Assembly: GCA_947095585.1 (NCBI GenBank)
Contig: OX352764.1
Coordinates: forward strand, 75,006,816-75,070,815
Direction of reading: 5' to 3'
DNA: 64,000 nt
Source: Nephrocerus scutellatus
Taxonomy: Eukaryota; Arthropoda; Insecta; Diptera; Pipunculidae
In this document: positions 1-10,219 of the stretch, piece after piece
Layout of the letters: each line of letters opens with the position of its first letter
How positions within the stretch are numbered: the stretch's first letter is position 1
Notes under the pieces: generated by a model
Database searches by the model: none
Seen by the model: only the letters and a program-made list of their open reading frames with translations
What the model was told of the DNA's origin: nothing
Position numbers and translations under genes: made by a program

Positions 1-1492
1 AAGATTGAAAGGTAGCTATAAAATTATTTTGTTTTCTACTTTTTAATATAATAATTAAGGAGCAGAGGCCTTTTCCTTCTTCGCTTCTTGCAGAAATTCA
101 GCAGGTTCCATATTCTTTTAGTGTGACATTTGAAATTATAATAATTGTTAAAATTTATTACTTTATTAAATAACTTACCGCAGTTCTTTTTTACAAGTTT
201 GAATGTAATAACACTTTCTACCAAATTATATTTTCAAAATTCAAAGATTTCCGCTATTGGAATAATGAATACGCCTACTTCGTTTTACAAAAAGAATAAA
301 AAGAGTTATGATACAACATTTCAATTGTATAGGAATAGAAAAGGTTTGAATTGTATAACCGTGGGAATTAATGTAGTTATCCAAAAACACAAGTGTCCAA
401 ACACCATAAACTCTTAGAATTTGTGAGTTTCGTTAAGTTTTGGTTAAATACGTTGATGACAGGCCCTCTAAAGAATATTTCCTCATACTTTTTAGTGGAA
501 AAGAAGAGTTTTTTTTTTTGTACGTCCCTTATATATGTAATAAATTGTATTTCCGTATATTCTTGAAAGCGAACGATGTCAGATTTAAAAAAACAACCTT
601 CAATAGATTTATAAATTGTGTGTGCTTTCTGCAAAAAAATGAAGCAAAAAAAAAATCAAACGTCGGCTAGTACGAGAGTTTTTAATAAGATCTCAAACAT
701 TAACACTATAAACGATTATATTGATTTGATTTGCATTTGTCAATGCAAATGATCTTGTATTTTGTCTCAATTACTTAAGAGTTTGTTTTATTTACTGCCT
801 TTAAATTGCAATTATACAATAAAAAAATATTAATAAGTTAAGAGTGTCTACCATTAATACTCGAAGACTGAATGTTGGTATCAAAAAATACTTCCCTGCT
901 TTATTTTTTGGTGCTGCATATTAGCCAATCCAAAAACGGAAACCTACGAATAAAATTGTAACGTGAAAACCTTGACACTAAGTAACTGGTGCCAAACTCA
1001 ACTGTTTAGAACAAAATCTTATGCTCCGCTTATTCCACATTTTATTGCTAAAGTGCTCAGCATGCTTCCAAGCTCCAAATTTTGCCTTCAATGTTAATGT
1101 ATTAATTAATGTATTGCATTTGAAATCTTCTGCAGTGCGTTTGCGTTGTCTAAGTCAAGGGCGCCATAACAAAAATATGCTTCTTTACTTTTTGCATTCA
1201 GGTAAAAAACATAAAAACTTGGGCATTAATTTGCGGAGCAGCTTAAAATTCTCAGTCCACACAAAACGACAACTCATAGATGGTCCTTGAGATAATTTGC
1301 TTGCACGATCGATCATCACACACACATCACACTATTTTTTAAGAAATTTTATCAATTCAACTAATTGCGCCTTCATACGAGAGCCTTCTTGGTTTTGTAC
1401 TACTCTTGGTATTATTTTTCTTTTGGTCAGTTTCTTAAAGATTGTTAAAAAGTTGTGTTCCCCTCTTTTTAGAGTCTTCAATACTCAATCGT
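1..1492. other. No gene recognised
   Basis: AT-rich sequence with only short open frames of biased composition. I see no conserved protein motif, splice-supported exon, terminal repeat or tandem array here. Confidence 0.5.
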
Positions 1493-1779
1493 GGGCCCCG
1501 TGGCTCAGTGGAAATGAGCATGGCTACTGAGCAGGGACTTCGAATCCCAGTAACACCAAAAGTATTTTTCACGGTGTCCCACCTCTCGCGAATGGGTGAC
1601 AAACGTTCCGAGAGTAATAACTTGTCACGGAAAGCTTCTCAATTCGCCGTTCGGATCCGGCCTTAAATTGTAGGTCCCTGCCATTTGTGTCCAAAAATAT
1701 ACATGCTCAACACGAATGGTTGCGAGAAGCTAGACCTTGAATCGCAATGGTCTGTCGCGCCTAATATTATTATTATTAA
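1493..1779 (+). mobile_element. tRNA-headed SINE, copy 1
   Basis: The head resembles a tRNA gene, with an A-box-like TGGCTCAGTGG. The B-box region is shortened (a few bases before TTCGAATCC are missing compared with the copy at 16423). A ~200-bp body follows, shared with copies at 6256, 16423, 23430, 50642 and 54346-54809, and the tail is (ATT)n. That structure is typical of a Pol III-transcribed SINE mobilised by a LINE. The family name is not known to me. Confidence 0.85.
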
Positions 1780-3879
1780 TACTCAATCGTATTTTTCAAC
1801 TTCCAAGTTCAAATTGCTGTCACCGGTTTCTGTTCCATGTTGATACAAAACTGCCTCGTGAGCAGCAGGGTACATATCATATGCAATGTTTTTCAAGTAG
1901 GATACAAAAATAATTAAAGAAATAGGGGGAAACAAGTTTCATAAGTTCAAATTAAAAGACTTCCCGCCGCAACTACAATATTATTACTCCAAATATTAGA
2001 ACCAATTAAAAGACTGTCATTACCTACATTTCTAACAAAAGCAATTCCAAATGTTGTATTTCTCATTTCTCCGATTGTTAATAACAGAAACAGCTGCATG
2101 ACTAATGCCCCACGTCAAACAAGCATTCCAAATTCTAATATATTTTTAATTTTTCTTTAATTTTATGGAAAAGAAGCAAGTAAACATTTTTAAGCCACTT
2201 CTCGTTCCTTTAATTTTTATAATTTTAGTATCAAATCAGTTATTTTTTGAAGGGCGAAGAATGATGACCACAAATAGATCTGGAGCGTGATTAAGTCTTT
2301 TCTTATGGAAACTTTGTCATTTCGACTTATAGATTAACTGTGTCGCTTATCGCTTATGTCGTCAGGAGCTTAATCATTGACTAATACAGTTGGCGCTTCT
2401 CAATCTAAGTGCGATGCGTGACGTTCCTTCGTCTATTGGCTCCTGATTTTTCCCACACTATCTATAGAGGATCTGGCAGACGATTCCCTATTCTTTGGTG
2501 CGCTTGTTTCAGAGGCATACGTCTTTAATTAGCTCTGCTGTCTGCCCATTGTACCGATCTCGTAGCACCACCGAGAAGCGGCCTCATTTCTGCCAATCTC
2601 CCGGTGTTCGCTCCTATCTATCAGGATGTGTACCTGCAAAAAGTGTTTTCGATAGTGCCGAAGTGTACCGTACGATAGCTTTACGCAATCCTTAATGCTC
2701 ATTGGCACTGTGCAGAAGCCATACATGTGATGAAGTCCTGTTTTTTTTTTTTTGAATTTTGTGTTCAGCAAAGCTTTATAATTTTTTGAAAAAACGTATC
2801 ACATAAGATAGGAAAATTTTTTTGTGTTTCAAAATTTTGTATAATTTACCTAAGAAGTTCAAGAAATTAGCATAAATAAAATAATTCGACTCATCAATGG
2901 TTTTAATTGATTTTGATTAATTTTTTAATAATTCGTTACAGTAATTATAACTATATAGTTGATTTAATTAATTTTAAAAAATTAACTAATAAAAATTCTA
3001 ATAATAAAAAGGAAGAACTAAAGATTAAAATTTTAAATTGTATAACTCATTAAATTTTATTTTTTTAAAAAAATATTTCTAAGGAAATAACTAATGTAAT
3101 ATTATTTACGGATGTTAACAGCATAAAGGCATCAAATTCTACAATTTCAAATATATCACTTTTACTTTGTTTTATCCTGTTGTGTGGTGTATAGTAAAAA
3201 TTTTTGTTTTAGGACAATTTGAATAAACAAACAAAACTATGATATTTTAACTTAAAATACAAACGACAAAAACAAAACTAAAAACATCATCATCGATTCA
3301 AATTAATAAATAATCCAATAGTTTTTAAGTTTTTTTTTTATTATTTTCGTTTTACTTTTATTTCAAATTTAAACGAATAAGGTCGTTTCTTTGCTCATCC
3401 TAATGATAAAAAATATATTTTTAATAAGTAGTATTATTTTGTATACAAAAACGAACAAAGATAAATGTATTTTTAGTCAGAAATATTATAAATCTCTATG
3501 GACCTACAATAAAAAAAAACCTGTAAATAAAATTATAAAAAGTGAAGTAAGTACGTAAGGAAATCCATGGTATATATATATATACTGTAATTCTTATAAT
3601 TATTACTTTTATCAAATAATTCAATACAAATTAAAACAATAAATGGAATGAAAAAAATCTTATAATAAAGATAAATTCTTATACAAAAACTGGTTCGATT
3701 TCTCTAAACTGCACTTGACATTTGCGCAATTTTTTTATTTTGTTTTTAGATTTTTATCACTGAATTTATTTTCTATGTGAATGGCTTCCACATATTGGGG
3801 AAAAATTTGAGTTTGATTTTACTCTTGACGACTAACTATCTTTCAATTTGTAATAGGCTAGCGTGAAGCAAAATCAAAT
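1780..3879. other. AT-rich intergenic sequence
   Basis: No gene seen. The stretch is very AT-rich, with a short (TA)n run near 3570-3590. Open frames near 2495-2771 show no recognisable family. Confidence 0.5.
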
Positions 3880-4157
3880 CTATTCATTTTTTTTATAATT
3901 TGCTAACGCTTCAAAGGACCTATTAAATCTAGGCACAGTATGTGCGTTGAATATTAGGATACAAGAAGGAAGGAAGGAAAGAAGGAAAAAAAAGTTGTGA
4001 TAAGTGGATTTAAAAGTTCACACCCAACCACTCGTAAAATAAAATTTTGTCCTCATAAACCCACGTTTTTGGCTCTAAATCTAGATTATTTCATACATAA
4101 AATCAACAAACAATTTATGTGAAAACAGCAGCTATACGGCAAATATATATATTAAAT
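3880..4157. repeat. Dispersed repeat, left part (split by Helitron)
   Basis: This matches 16815-17010 in order and wording, including a shared phrase around TCATAAACCCAC and the following TCATACATA. The matching right part resumes at about 6655-6710 and corresponds to 19057-19140. The repeat is therefore interrupted here by the Helitron-like insertion 4158-6654. Its class is unknown to me. A GGAA-rich microsatellite lies near 3966-3990. Confidence 0.6.
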
Positions 4158-4320
4158 ACTAGTTGTTAACCCCTGCTTTACCCGAGACCTGCTGACCACC
4201 ACCCCAAGACAACGTTTAGACCCAACAAAAGCTTAAATAACAGGCATTACCTGGCTGCCTCTTACACCCTACTAACCCAACCAAACTGGCCGCACCCCAC
4301 TGAAACCACCACACTAGATT

Positions 4321-5133
4321 ATGTTTATAAAAAAATCTGCTGGGCATGATGGCATTTCCGCTATAGTTTTGAAGAGGTGTTCTTCAACGTTGGCATTACC
4401 ACTGCGCAGACTTTTCCATTTCTCTTATTCTTCTAGAGTCGTCCCAAGGAATTGGAAAACAGCCTTTATCCAGCCTGTTACTAAAAAAGGCGAAACGTCA
4501 TCTCTTTCCTCGTACCGACCCATTGCACTAACATCTATACTCTCCAAGGTCATGGAAACCCTGATCAATCGTAAGCTTATGCAATACCTTGAATCACGTG
4601 AAATCTTTAGTGACCAGCAGTATGGTTTTCGTAGGCAACGGTCTACAGGCGACCTGATGGCTTATCTCGCTGAAAAGTGGAACCAGTCTATTCACAAATT
4701 TGGTGAAAGTAAAGTTGTTGCACTCGATATTTCCAAGGCATTTGACAGAGTCTGGCATCAAGCTCTTTTGTCGAAAATGAATGCTTACGGAATTAATAAC
4801 ACCCTGCTCGATTGGAGTAGTAACTACCTTTCTGACCGTTCAATCCAGGTCGTATTGGACGGATTCAAATCCAATGTTCACCGCATAAACGCCGGTGTTC
4901 CTCAAGGCTCTGTTTTATCTCCGACATTCTTTCTGATTTTAATTAATGATCTCCTAACCACCACCTCTAATCCAATCCATTCTTTCGCTGATGACAGTAC
5001 TCTTAGCTTTTCATATGACTTCTCGCTTTCTGCACGCCCCTCTTCGTCACAATTGGAGCTTGAACAACAACGTATGTTAAGCACGTTAAATTCTGGCCTT
5101 GACAGCATAACAAGGTGGGGACTACATAATTGA
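4321..5133 (+). pseudogene. LINE reverse transcriptase fragment
   Basis: A 270-aa open frame covering most of a non-LTR reverse transcriptase, the enzyme that copies LINE RNA at the nicked target. Visible blocks are AGHDGIS near the start, SYRPIALTSILSKVMETLI, QYGFRRQRST, the palm aspartate block ALDISKAFDRVWH, GVPQGSVLSPT, and the catalytic FADD box near residue 220. The endonuclease domain is missing, because the copy is 5'-truncated, and the frame stops after TRWGLHN at a TGA. The nominal methionine is not a native start. The family is jockey or CR1-like by motif pattern. It is not expected to be functional on its own. Confidence 0.88.
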
Positions 5134-5134
5134 G

Positions 5135-5623
5135 TTGAATTTAACGCTTCTAAAACCCAATACTATTTACAAGACGTATATTCGCCCTAAACTTGAATAC
5201 AACTGTATTGTCTGGGCAGGTGCCCCAAAGACCACATTGCATCTACAAGACAGAGTTCAAAACCGCGCGTTAAAACTTATTGGTGACGTACATATCGCGA
5301 AAATAATCGAATCGCTTGAACATCGTAGAAATGTTTCCTGTCTGTCACTGTTTTATCGCTTTTTCCACAAGCGGTGTTTAAAAGAAATATCCAGATTCAT
5401 CCCGCCTATTCTCCAACCCATCCGTAATACCCGTGCCTTAACTCGAGCTCACGGGTCCACCATTAAGCCTATCTTCGGACGTACTAACCAATTCAAAGAT
5501 TCCTTCTTTAGCCGCACGATAGTTATGTGGAATGATTTGCCTGATTCTGTGTTTCCGCATTTTTATGATCTGCAGTCTTTAAAGACACTTATGCATAGAC
5601 ATCTCATCTTTTCCTCTTCCTAA
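5135..5623 (+). pseudogene. LINE ORF2 C-terminal fragment
   Basis: A 162-aa frame with the conserved tail of this LINE family: YIRPKLEYNCIVWAGAP, then ALKLIGD, and a terminal NDLPDSVFPHFYDLQSLK block before the stop. The same segments recur at 7276, 9460-9710 and 52340-52800. It belongs to the same copy as the RT fragment just upstream, separated by a stop and an internal deletion. Its biochemical role is not known to me. Confidence 0.85.
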
Positions 5624-5773
5624 TTTCCTAACGACCACGCTGTGCTAAGCATTATAAGGGTGAAAACCCCTTTAGCGTGTGTACATTATAAAAAAAAAAA
5701 CACCATTGAGCCCCACCCCACCTACCCGCCAGCGACCAAATTGTAGCGTATAACTTGTTCGAATCGTGAGTTA

Positions 5774-6147
5774 AGCCCAAATCACAATGTCGCGTTCGGG
5801 CGCTCGTGCGTTGACATATTGAGTAGAAACACTGCGCACATATGAAGCAATTTTAAATGTGACCTCATGCTTTATATCGTAAATATCGTAGACGCCTGTG
5901 CAACGCTAGGGTAGAGCTACTTTCTACTAAGTCGCGCGTTTTGACAGCTCACAGCAGTGTTGAAATATTTTACTTTTCATTTTTATTTTATCTGTATTTT
6001 TATTATCTGTCATATAAACGCACAACAACCTGAAGTGGCATTTCGTTTTGCAAATTGCGAGGTCGTGCGTTGGAGAAAAAATATCGTAAAGTCGATACAA
6101 CGCCCATCAACGCGCGAGCGCCCGGACGCAACATTGTGATTTGGGCT
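5774..6147. mobile_element. PIF/Harbinger-type MITE with TTA target duplication
   Basis: Terminal inverted repeats of about 42 bp with about four mismatches start at AGCCCAAATCACAATG and end at its complement. The element is flanked on both sides by TTA (5771-5773 and 6148-6150), the 3-bp target duplication typical of PIF/Harbinger elements. It is 374 bp long with no coding capacity. The TIRs are rich in CG-containing words, unlike the surroundings. Confidence 0.75.
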
Positions 6148-6255
6148 TTATGCTCGCGAGTTCATACAAAAATCCCATGAAAAAAGGCATTTTTTGTTTA
6201 CTTTTTCCCGAATTTTCCAAATTTTCAGGTTCCTATAATCATCTCTGGACTATTA

Positions 6256-6547
6256 GTAATAATAATATTCCGCGCGACAGACCATTGCGGTCCAAGGCCT
6301 TGCTTCTCGCGACCATTTGTGTTGCACATGTATATTTTTGGACACAAAAGGAAGGGACCTACAATGTAAGGCCGGATCCGAGCGGCGAGTTGAGAAGCTT
6401 CCCGTGACAAGTTATTACTATCTGAAAGTTTGTCACCCATTAGCGTGAGGTGACACCGTGAAAAATACTTTTGGTGTTACTAGGATTCGAACCACGAACC
6501 TCCTGCTTAGTAGCCGTGCGCATTTCCACTGAGCCATGGCGGCCCGG
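6256..6547 (-). mobile_element. tRNA-headed SINE, copy 2
   Basis: Minus-strand copy of the SINE family. The (ATT)n tail is at the left, the body carries the GACAGACCATTGCGGTCC segment, and the tRNA-like head ends near 6547 with the complement of GGCTCAGTGGAAATGCGCA. The B-box region GGTTCGAATCC is present. Confidence 0.85.
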
Positions 6548-6654
6548 ACTATTACGAACATTTAAAAAAAAAATTATCCAAATCAGTCCACCCGTTTAGC
6601 CGTGAAAGGGTAACAGACAGATAGAGTTCTTTCACATTTATAATATTAGTATGG

Positions 6655-7275
6655 ATATCGATACATCATCGTATCACGTGTATTCGCAATCTAGATGATT
6701 GAGATGATGGTTACTTAAAATAATATAATATTTGATTAATTTGAAATTGAAATTTAGAAAAAAGTATTATTGAAGAAATGGAAGAGCTATTGTCCAACCA
6801 CGATTCGAAATTCGATTCCAAGTCATTGAATTTAGCTAAAAATTTATGAGTGTAATTGTAATATGTTACTTGTGCGTCATTCGAGTTTGGTGGGGGCGAT
6901 ATTAGTGACGAATCAATATTTTTCGATACAATAAAATCATCGAATATGGATTTCTAAACTTCAAACATTTTCGAAGATGTAAAGAGTTTTGGTTTTTTAC
7001 CGTACCGAAGTTTTCCATGAAATCCAGGATCGCTAGCATGTAGAGTTGTTTCTTCTTCTTCTAGGCAGGATTTATATGTCAAGTTCATTATAAGTCCTAA
7101 CATAAACATAACATGTAGATATGTATTCCTTTCCAAATGAGTCTGGAGTTTGTACTTTTATATCTATAAAGTTCTTGATAATAAAACATTTCTGTTATTT
7201 CTGTTAGGTTTCCAAGAAGTTTCGAATGGCTTGCGCATCTCATACATTAAATGTGTTTTAAATCTGTGGAAGCCA
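6655..7275. other. Right part of the split repeat, then no gene
   Basis: The first ~60 bp match 19082-19140 (CATCGTATCA...GTGTA...AATCTAGATGAT). They form the right-hand continuation of the repeat that begins at 3880. The remainder shows nothing recognisable. Confidence 0.5.
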
Positions 7276-7622
7276 AAACGATCGAATCGCTTGAATGTCG
7301 TAGGAATGTTTTCTGCTTGTACTATTTTATCGCTTTTTCCACAAGTGGTGTTCAAAAGAAATAGCCAGATGCACCTGCCCATCCTCCAACACGTGCCTCA
7401 ACTCGAGCTCACGGGTCTACCATTAGGCCATTATTTTGCCGCACAATTGTTATGAGGAATGAATTACCCGACTCTGTGTTTCCGCATTTGTATGACCTGC
7501 AGTCATTTAAGACACATGTGCATAGACATCTCATCTTTTCCTCTCCCTAATTTCCTAACGACCACGCTGTTCTATGCATTATAAGGGTGCCAATCCCTTG
7601 AGTGTGTGTAAATTATAAAAAA
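7276..7622 (+). mobile_element. LINE 3' fragment (same family as 4318)
   Basis: Begins abruptly in the C-terminal part of ORF2 (TIESLECRRNV-like reading). It retains ELPDSVFPHLYDLQSFK and the 3' hairpin plus ATTATAAAAAAAA tail. Relative to 52500-52800 it carries frameshifts and an internal deletion near 7390-7440. Confidence 0.8.
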
Positions 7623-9106
7623 AAGTAGGATTTGATCCAATCTTACAAGTTCATTGCGCAAGTTAATTGCCACCTTCTATTCCTGGGAAGCCTGAAATCT
7701 AGATGAGAGTGACCAAGTTTCATGTCCGGCTTCAGTTTATTGTTCAATGAGGGAAAAACCAGTAAAAACTACGTCTGGTTTTTTTTTCTTTCAACTTTCT
7801 CTTATAGTGTAGAACTACGAATACAGTGGATTTTTCCAACATTCCTTAATAGGGTGTCGTAACATTAAAACAAAAGAAATGTATTTTGCAATTTCTGCGA
7901 TATACACTTTTATGTCCATCGCGACAGACATCACATTTTGGACGTCAATATTTAGGGTTCACCGCTTTCATCCGAGTAACTAGTGAGCCTGCTTGAGCCT
8001 GCTTTTTCAGGCAGACGTTCCACCAGACTTGTGTTGTGTTGACTTTACTTTGTGTTTGAACAATTATTTCAGCTTAACTTAAATTTTGTATTTGTGTTTT
8101 GTTCTGAATTTGCATTTCGTCTAATCAACCAACTATTCAATCACTCAATTAACTTGAGATGATTTCAGTTTGTATTTGGACCGTACCTGATTTTAACAAA
8201 CCTTTCATATATAATAAGCTTTAGTTTTATATTCGTTAATTACAGCTTCTGCCATTTCAATTTAATTTAAAGTTGAGACACTATGAAATCTACATTCATT
8301 AATTAAATAAAAAGTTGTTCTTATCCAATAAAATTGTCCATCTTAGTTCTGATCGAAGACACAAGTTAATAACAAAAATAAAAATGTAAATTAATGTAAA
8401 TAATTTCTAATAATTCAACAAATAAATGTTTGAGTTTAATATATGTATGTGTTTGTACAACAAGAACAAATATAATAAGGCTAAAATTAATTCAAATTGC
8501 CATTTTATTGGCTGAAGTAAAATTAATTATTCTATATAAAATAAACTGTAAAAATATTTACTACAAAGTGAACGAAGAAAAGTAACTTATTTAATAACTT
8601 ATACAATATTTGTTTTAGTGACAAAAGTGACTCGAACAAAATTTCGTATACTTATAAACTATAATAAAAGAAACATACCGAGTGGAAAAGGAAAAGATAA
8701 TTTTGAAAGAAACTTTTACTCCGGTTGACCGGTTGTTTAATTTGTTTAACTTCTTTATGGAAAGTACACACCTACAATGCGCCTCAACTTTTTTTTCTAG
8801 AGTAGCCTTCTGTTAATGTAATAAGAAACACAAAATAAACGAAACAAATACAATTAGGTATGTTCTTTGTAGTAAATTTAAAAAACATAATATTACTATA
8901 CGAGTTATAAAAAATACTCCAAAAAAAGCATCAAAAATTTTATTTCACACTTATTTTTGCCTGTGCTATGATCTCTTGAATTTTTGAGTAAACTCGTGGG
9001 ATAAAAATGTCATTTGATTTTAGCCATTTTAGTCCCACATTGCCGTTTGAAAGTATATAGTAAATACGGGAACCGTAGCATATACCCCCTTATCGTAATA
9101 ACATAC
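7623..9106. other. No gene recognised
   Basis: AT-rich sequence without a supported gene or repeat boundary. Confidence 0.5.
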
Positions 9107-9770
9107 TTCAAATCCAACTCACTCTTTCGCTGACGACAGCACTCTCAGCTTCTCATATAAGTTTGAGGTACGTCCTTCCACAATCGGGTAGAGTTTAACG
9201 CTTCAAAAACCCAATGCTGTCTCCTGTCGTCTAAGCGAATCCTGAATCCCATGCCATTATCCATGAATGGCACTTGCATCGAGAAAACTGAAAAGCTCGC
9301 AATTCTCGGTATCGCCAAAAATTCTGCGAAACGTTTAGGTTTTCTAACCCGGTGCACGAAATATTTCCCTCCCTCTGATCGGACTAATATAACAAGGCTT
9401 TTATTCGCCCTTAACTTGAGTACAATTGTCATATCTGGTCTGGTGCATGCCACCTCTCCTTGAATTCAACCGCAATATTCGGGGCGCTCTTAATGCTCAT
9501 AACTTTACCCTTAATTCAATCTTCGGACGTACAGTTAAGTTCAGGGATTCGTTCTTCAGCCGTACAACACGACGAATTACCAGACTCTGTGTTTCCGCAT
9601 TTGTGTGATCTGCAGTCATTTAAGACACCTTTGCAAAGACATCACAGACATCCACAGGCATTCAAAACACAAGCTCATAGATATTTCCTCTTTTCTCCTC
9701 CTTTTTCTTAACGACTACGCTGTGCCAAGCGTATAGCCGAGCATTATAAGGAATGCCTTTAAAAAAAATG
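9107..9770 (+). mobile_element. LINE fragment, diverged (same family)
   Basis: It begins at the SNPTHSFADD catalytic region (nucleotides 9107-9150) and skips part of the post-RT domain. It continues with the SVFPHLCDLQSFKTP tail block and ends with ATTATAAGG and an A-rich tail. Several deletions and frameshifts relative to 51913-52862 make it a dead copy. Confidence 0.75.
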
Positions 9771-9949
9771 TACAGTCATCAGCCTTTATAATTTAATGCC
9801 TAAGTCTGTAGGTTCTTAATGTTGGAACTTGGAAAGTTTAGTTCTTTTTCTTCAGTCCGCAACTCCCACATATAAAGTAAACCCGTTCGTGACGCTTCGC
9901 TATCATCATAACATGAAAACAAGTAAATTTTAAAAAAAAACTTCGTTTT

Positions 9950-10183
9950 TATTAGATTATATAAATAAAAAGACCGATGATTAATATATATTACCGATTA
10001 AACAAAATAACTTTTATTATAATTGTATAATGCGTGATGTTTGCAATATGAACAAGGAGGAAGTGAAACAAAAAACATAACATACTGAAAAGTCGAACTA
10101 CTTTTAGCTTTAACTTTTCACTATTGTCGCCATCTATTAACAATAATACTAATTAAATTGAATTTAAACTACGTTATCCAACA
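9950..10183 (-). repeat. copia-type 3' LTR
   Basis: Direct repeat of 14138-14371, 234 bp, apparently identical. It is preceded on the left by the GTTTT target duplication. In element orientation it begins TGTTGG and ends CTAATA, so it departs from the usual TG...CA ends at its 3' side. Confidence 0.93.
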
Positions 10184-10192
10184 TTCCTCCTC
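10184..10192 (-). promoter_or_regulatory. Polypurine tract of the copia-type element
   Basis: On the minus strand GAGGAGGAA lies immediately upstream of the 3' LTR start TGTTGG. This is the expected position and composition for the plus-strand DNA primer of an LTR retrotransposon. Confidence 0.8.
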
Positions 10193-10219
10193 AAATTTAA
10201 TTACGTTAATGTTTTTGAT

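Larger units (their letters stand above)
4318..5690 (+). mobile_element. Jockey/CR1-like LINE, 5'-truncated and internally deleted
   Basis: Non-LTR retrotransposon copy with reverse transcriptase and C-terminal region, ending in a poly-A-like tail after ACATTATAAAA. It starts abruptly inside the RT domain. Comparison with the copy at 51913-52862 shows an internal deletion of roughly 190 bp: sequence near 5160 jumps from the post-RT frame directly to the TATTTACAAG segment. A small AAGGG...CCCTT hairpin precedes the tail, as in sister copies. It lies within the Helitron-like element. Confidence 0.85.
4158..6654 (-). mobile_element. Helitron-like element, minus strand, with nested insertions
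   Basis: Read on the minus strand, the 3' end is ...AACAACTAGT after a GC-rich CGGGTAAAGC segment. This is the same type of terminus as at 19493, 21112 and 59251. The opposite end near 6654 has the ATACTAATATTATAAATG type start, followed by a CTGTCTGTTACC stretch, that I associate with insect Helitron 5' ends. The flanks rejoin as one dispersed repeat (3880-4157 with 6655-6710), which supports an insertion between these points. Inside lie a LINE (4318-5690), a MITE (5774-6147) and a SINE (6256-6547). No Rep or helicase sequence remains. Assignment to Helitron is inference from termini. Confidence 0.55.

Noticed and set aside
1493..1570. Possible genuine tRNA gene
   Set aside because: The A/B-box sequence belongs to a SINE head. 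It recurs with the same body elsewhere, and the arms do not form a full cloverleaf by eye.
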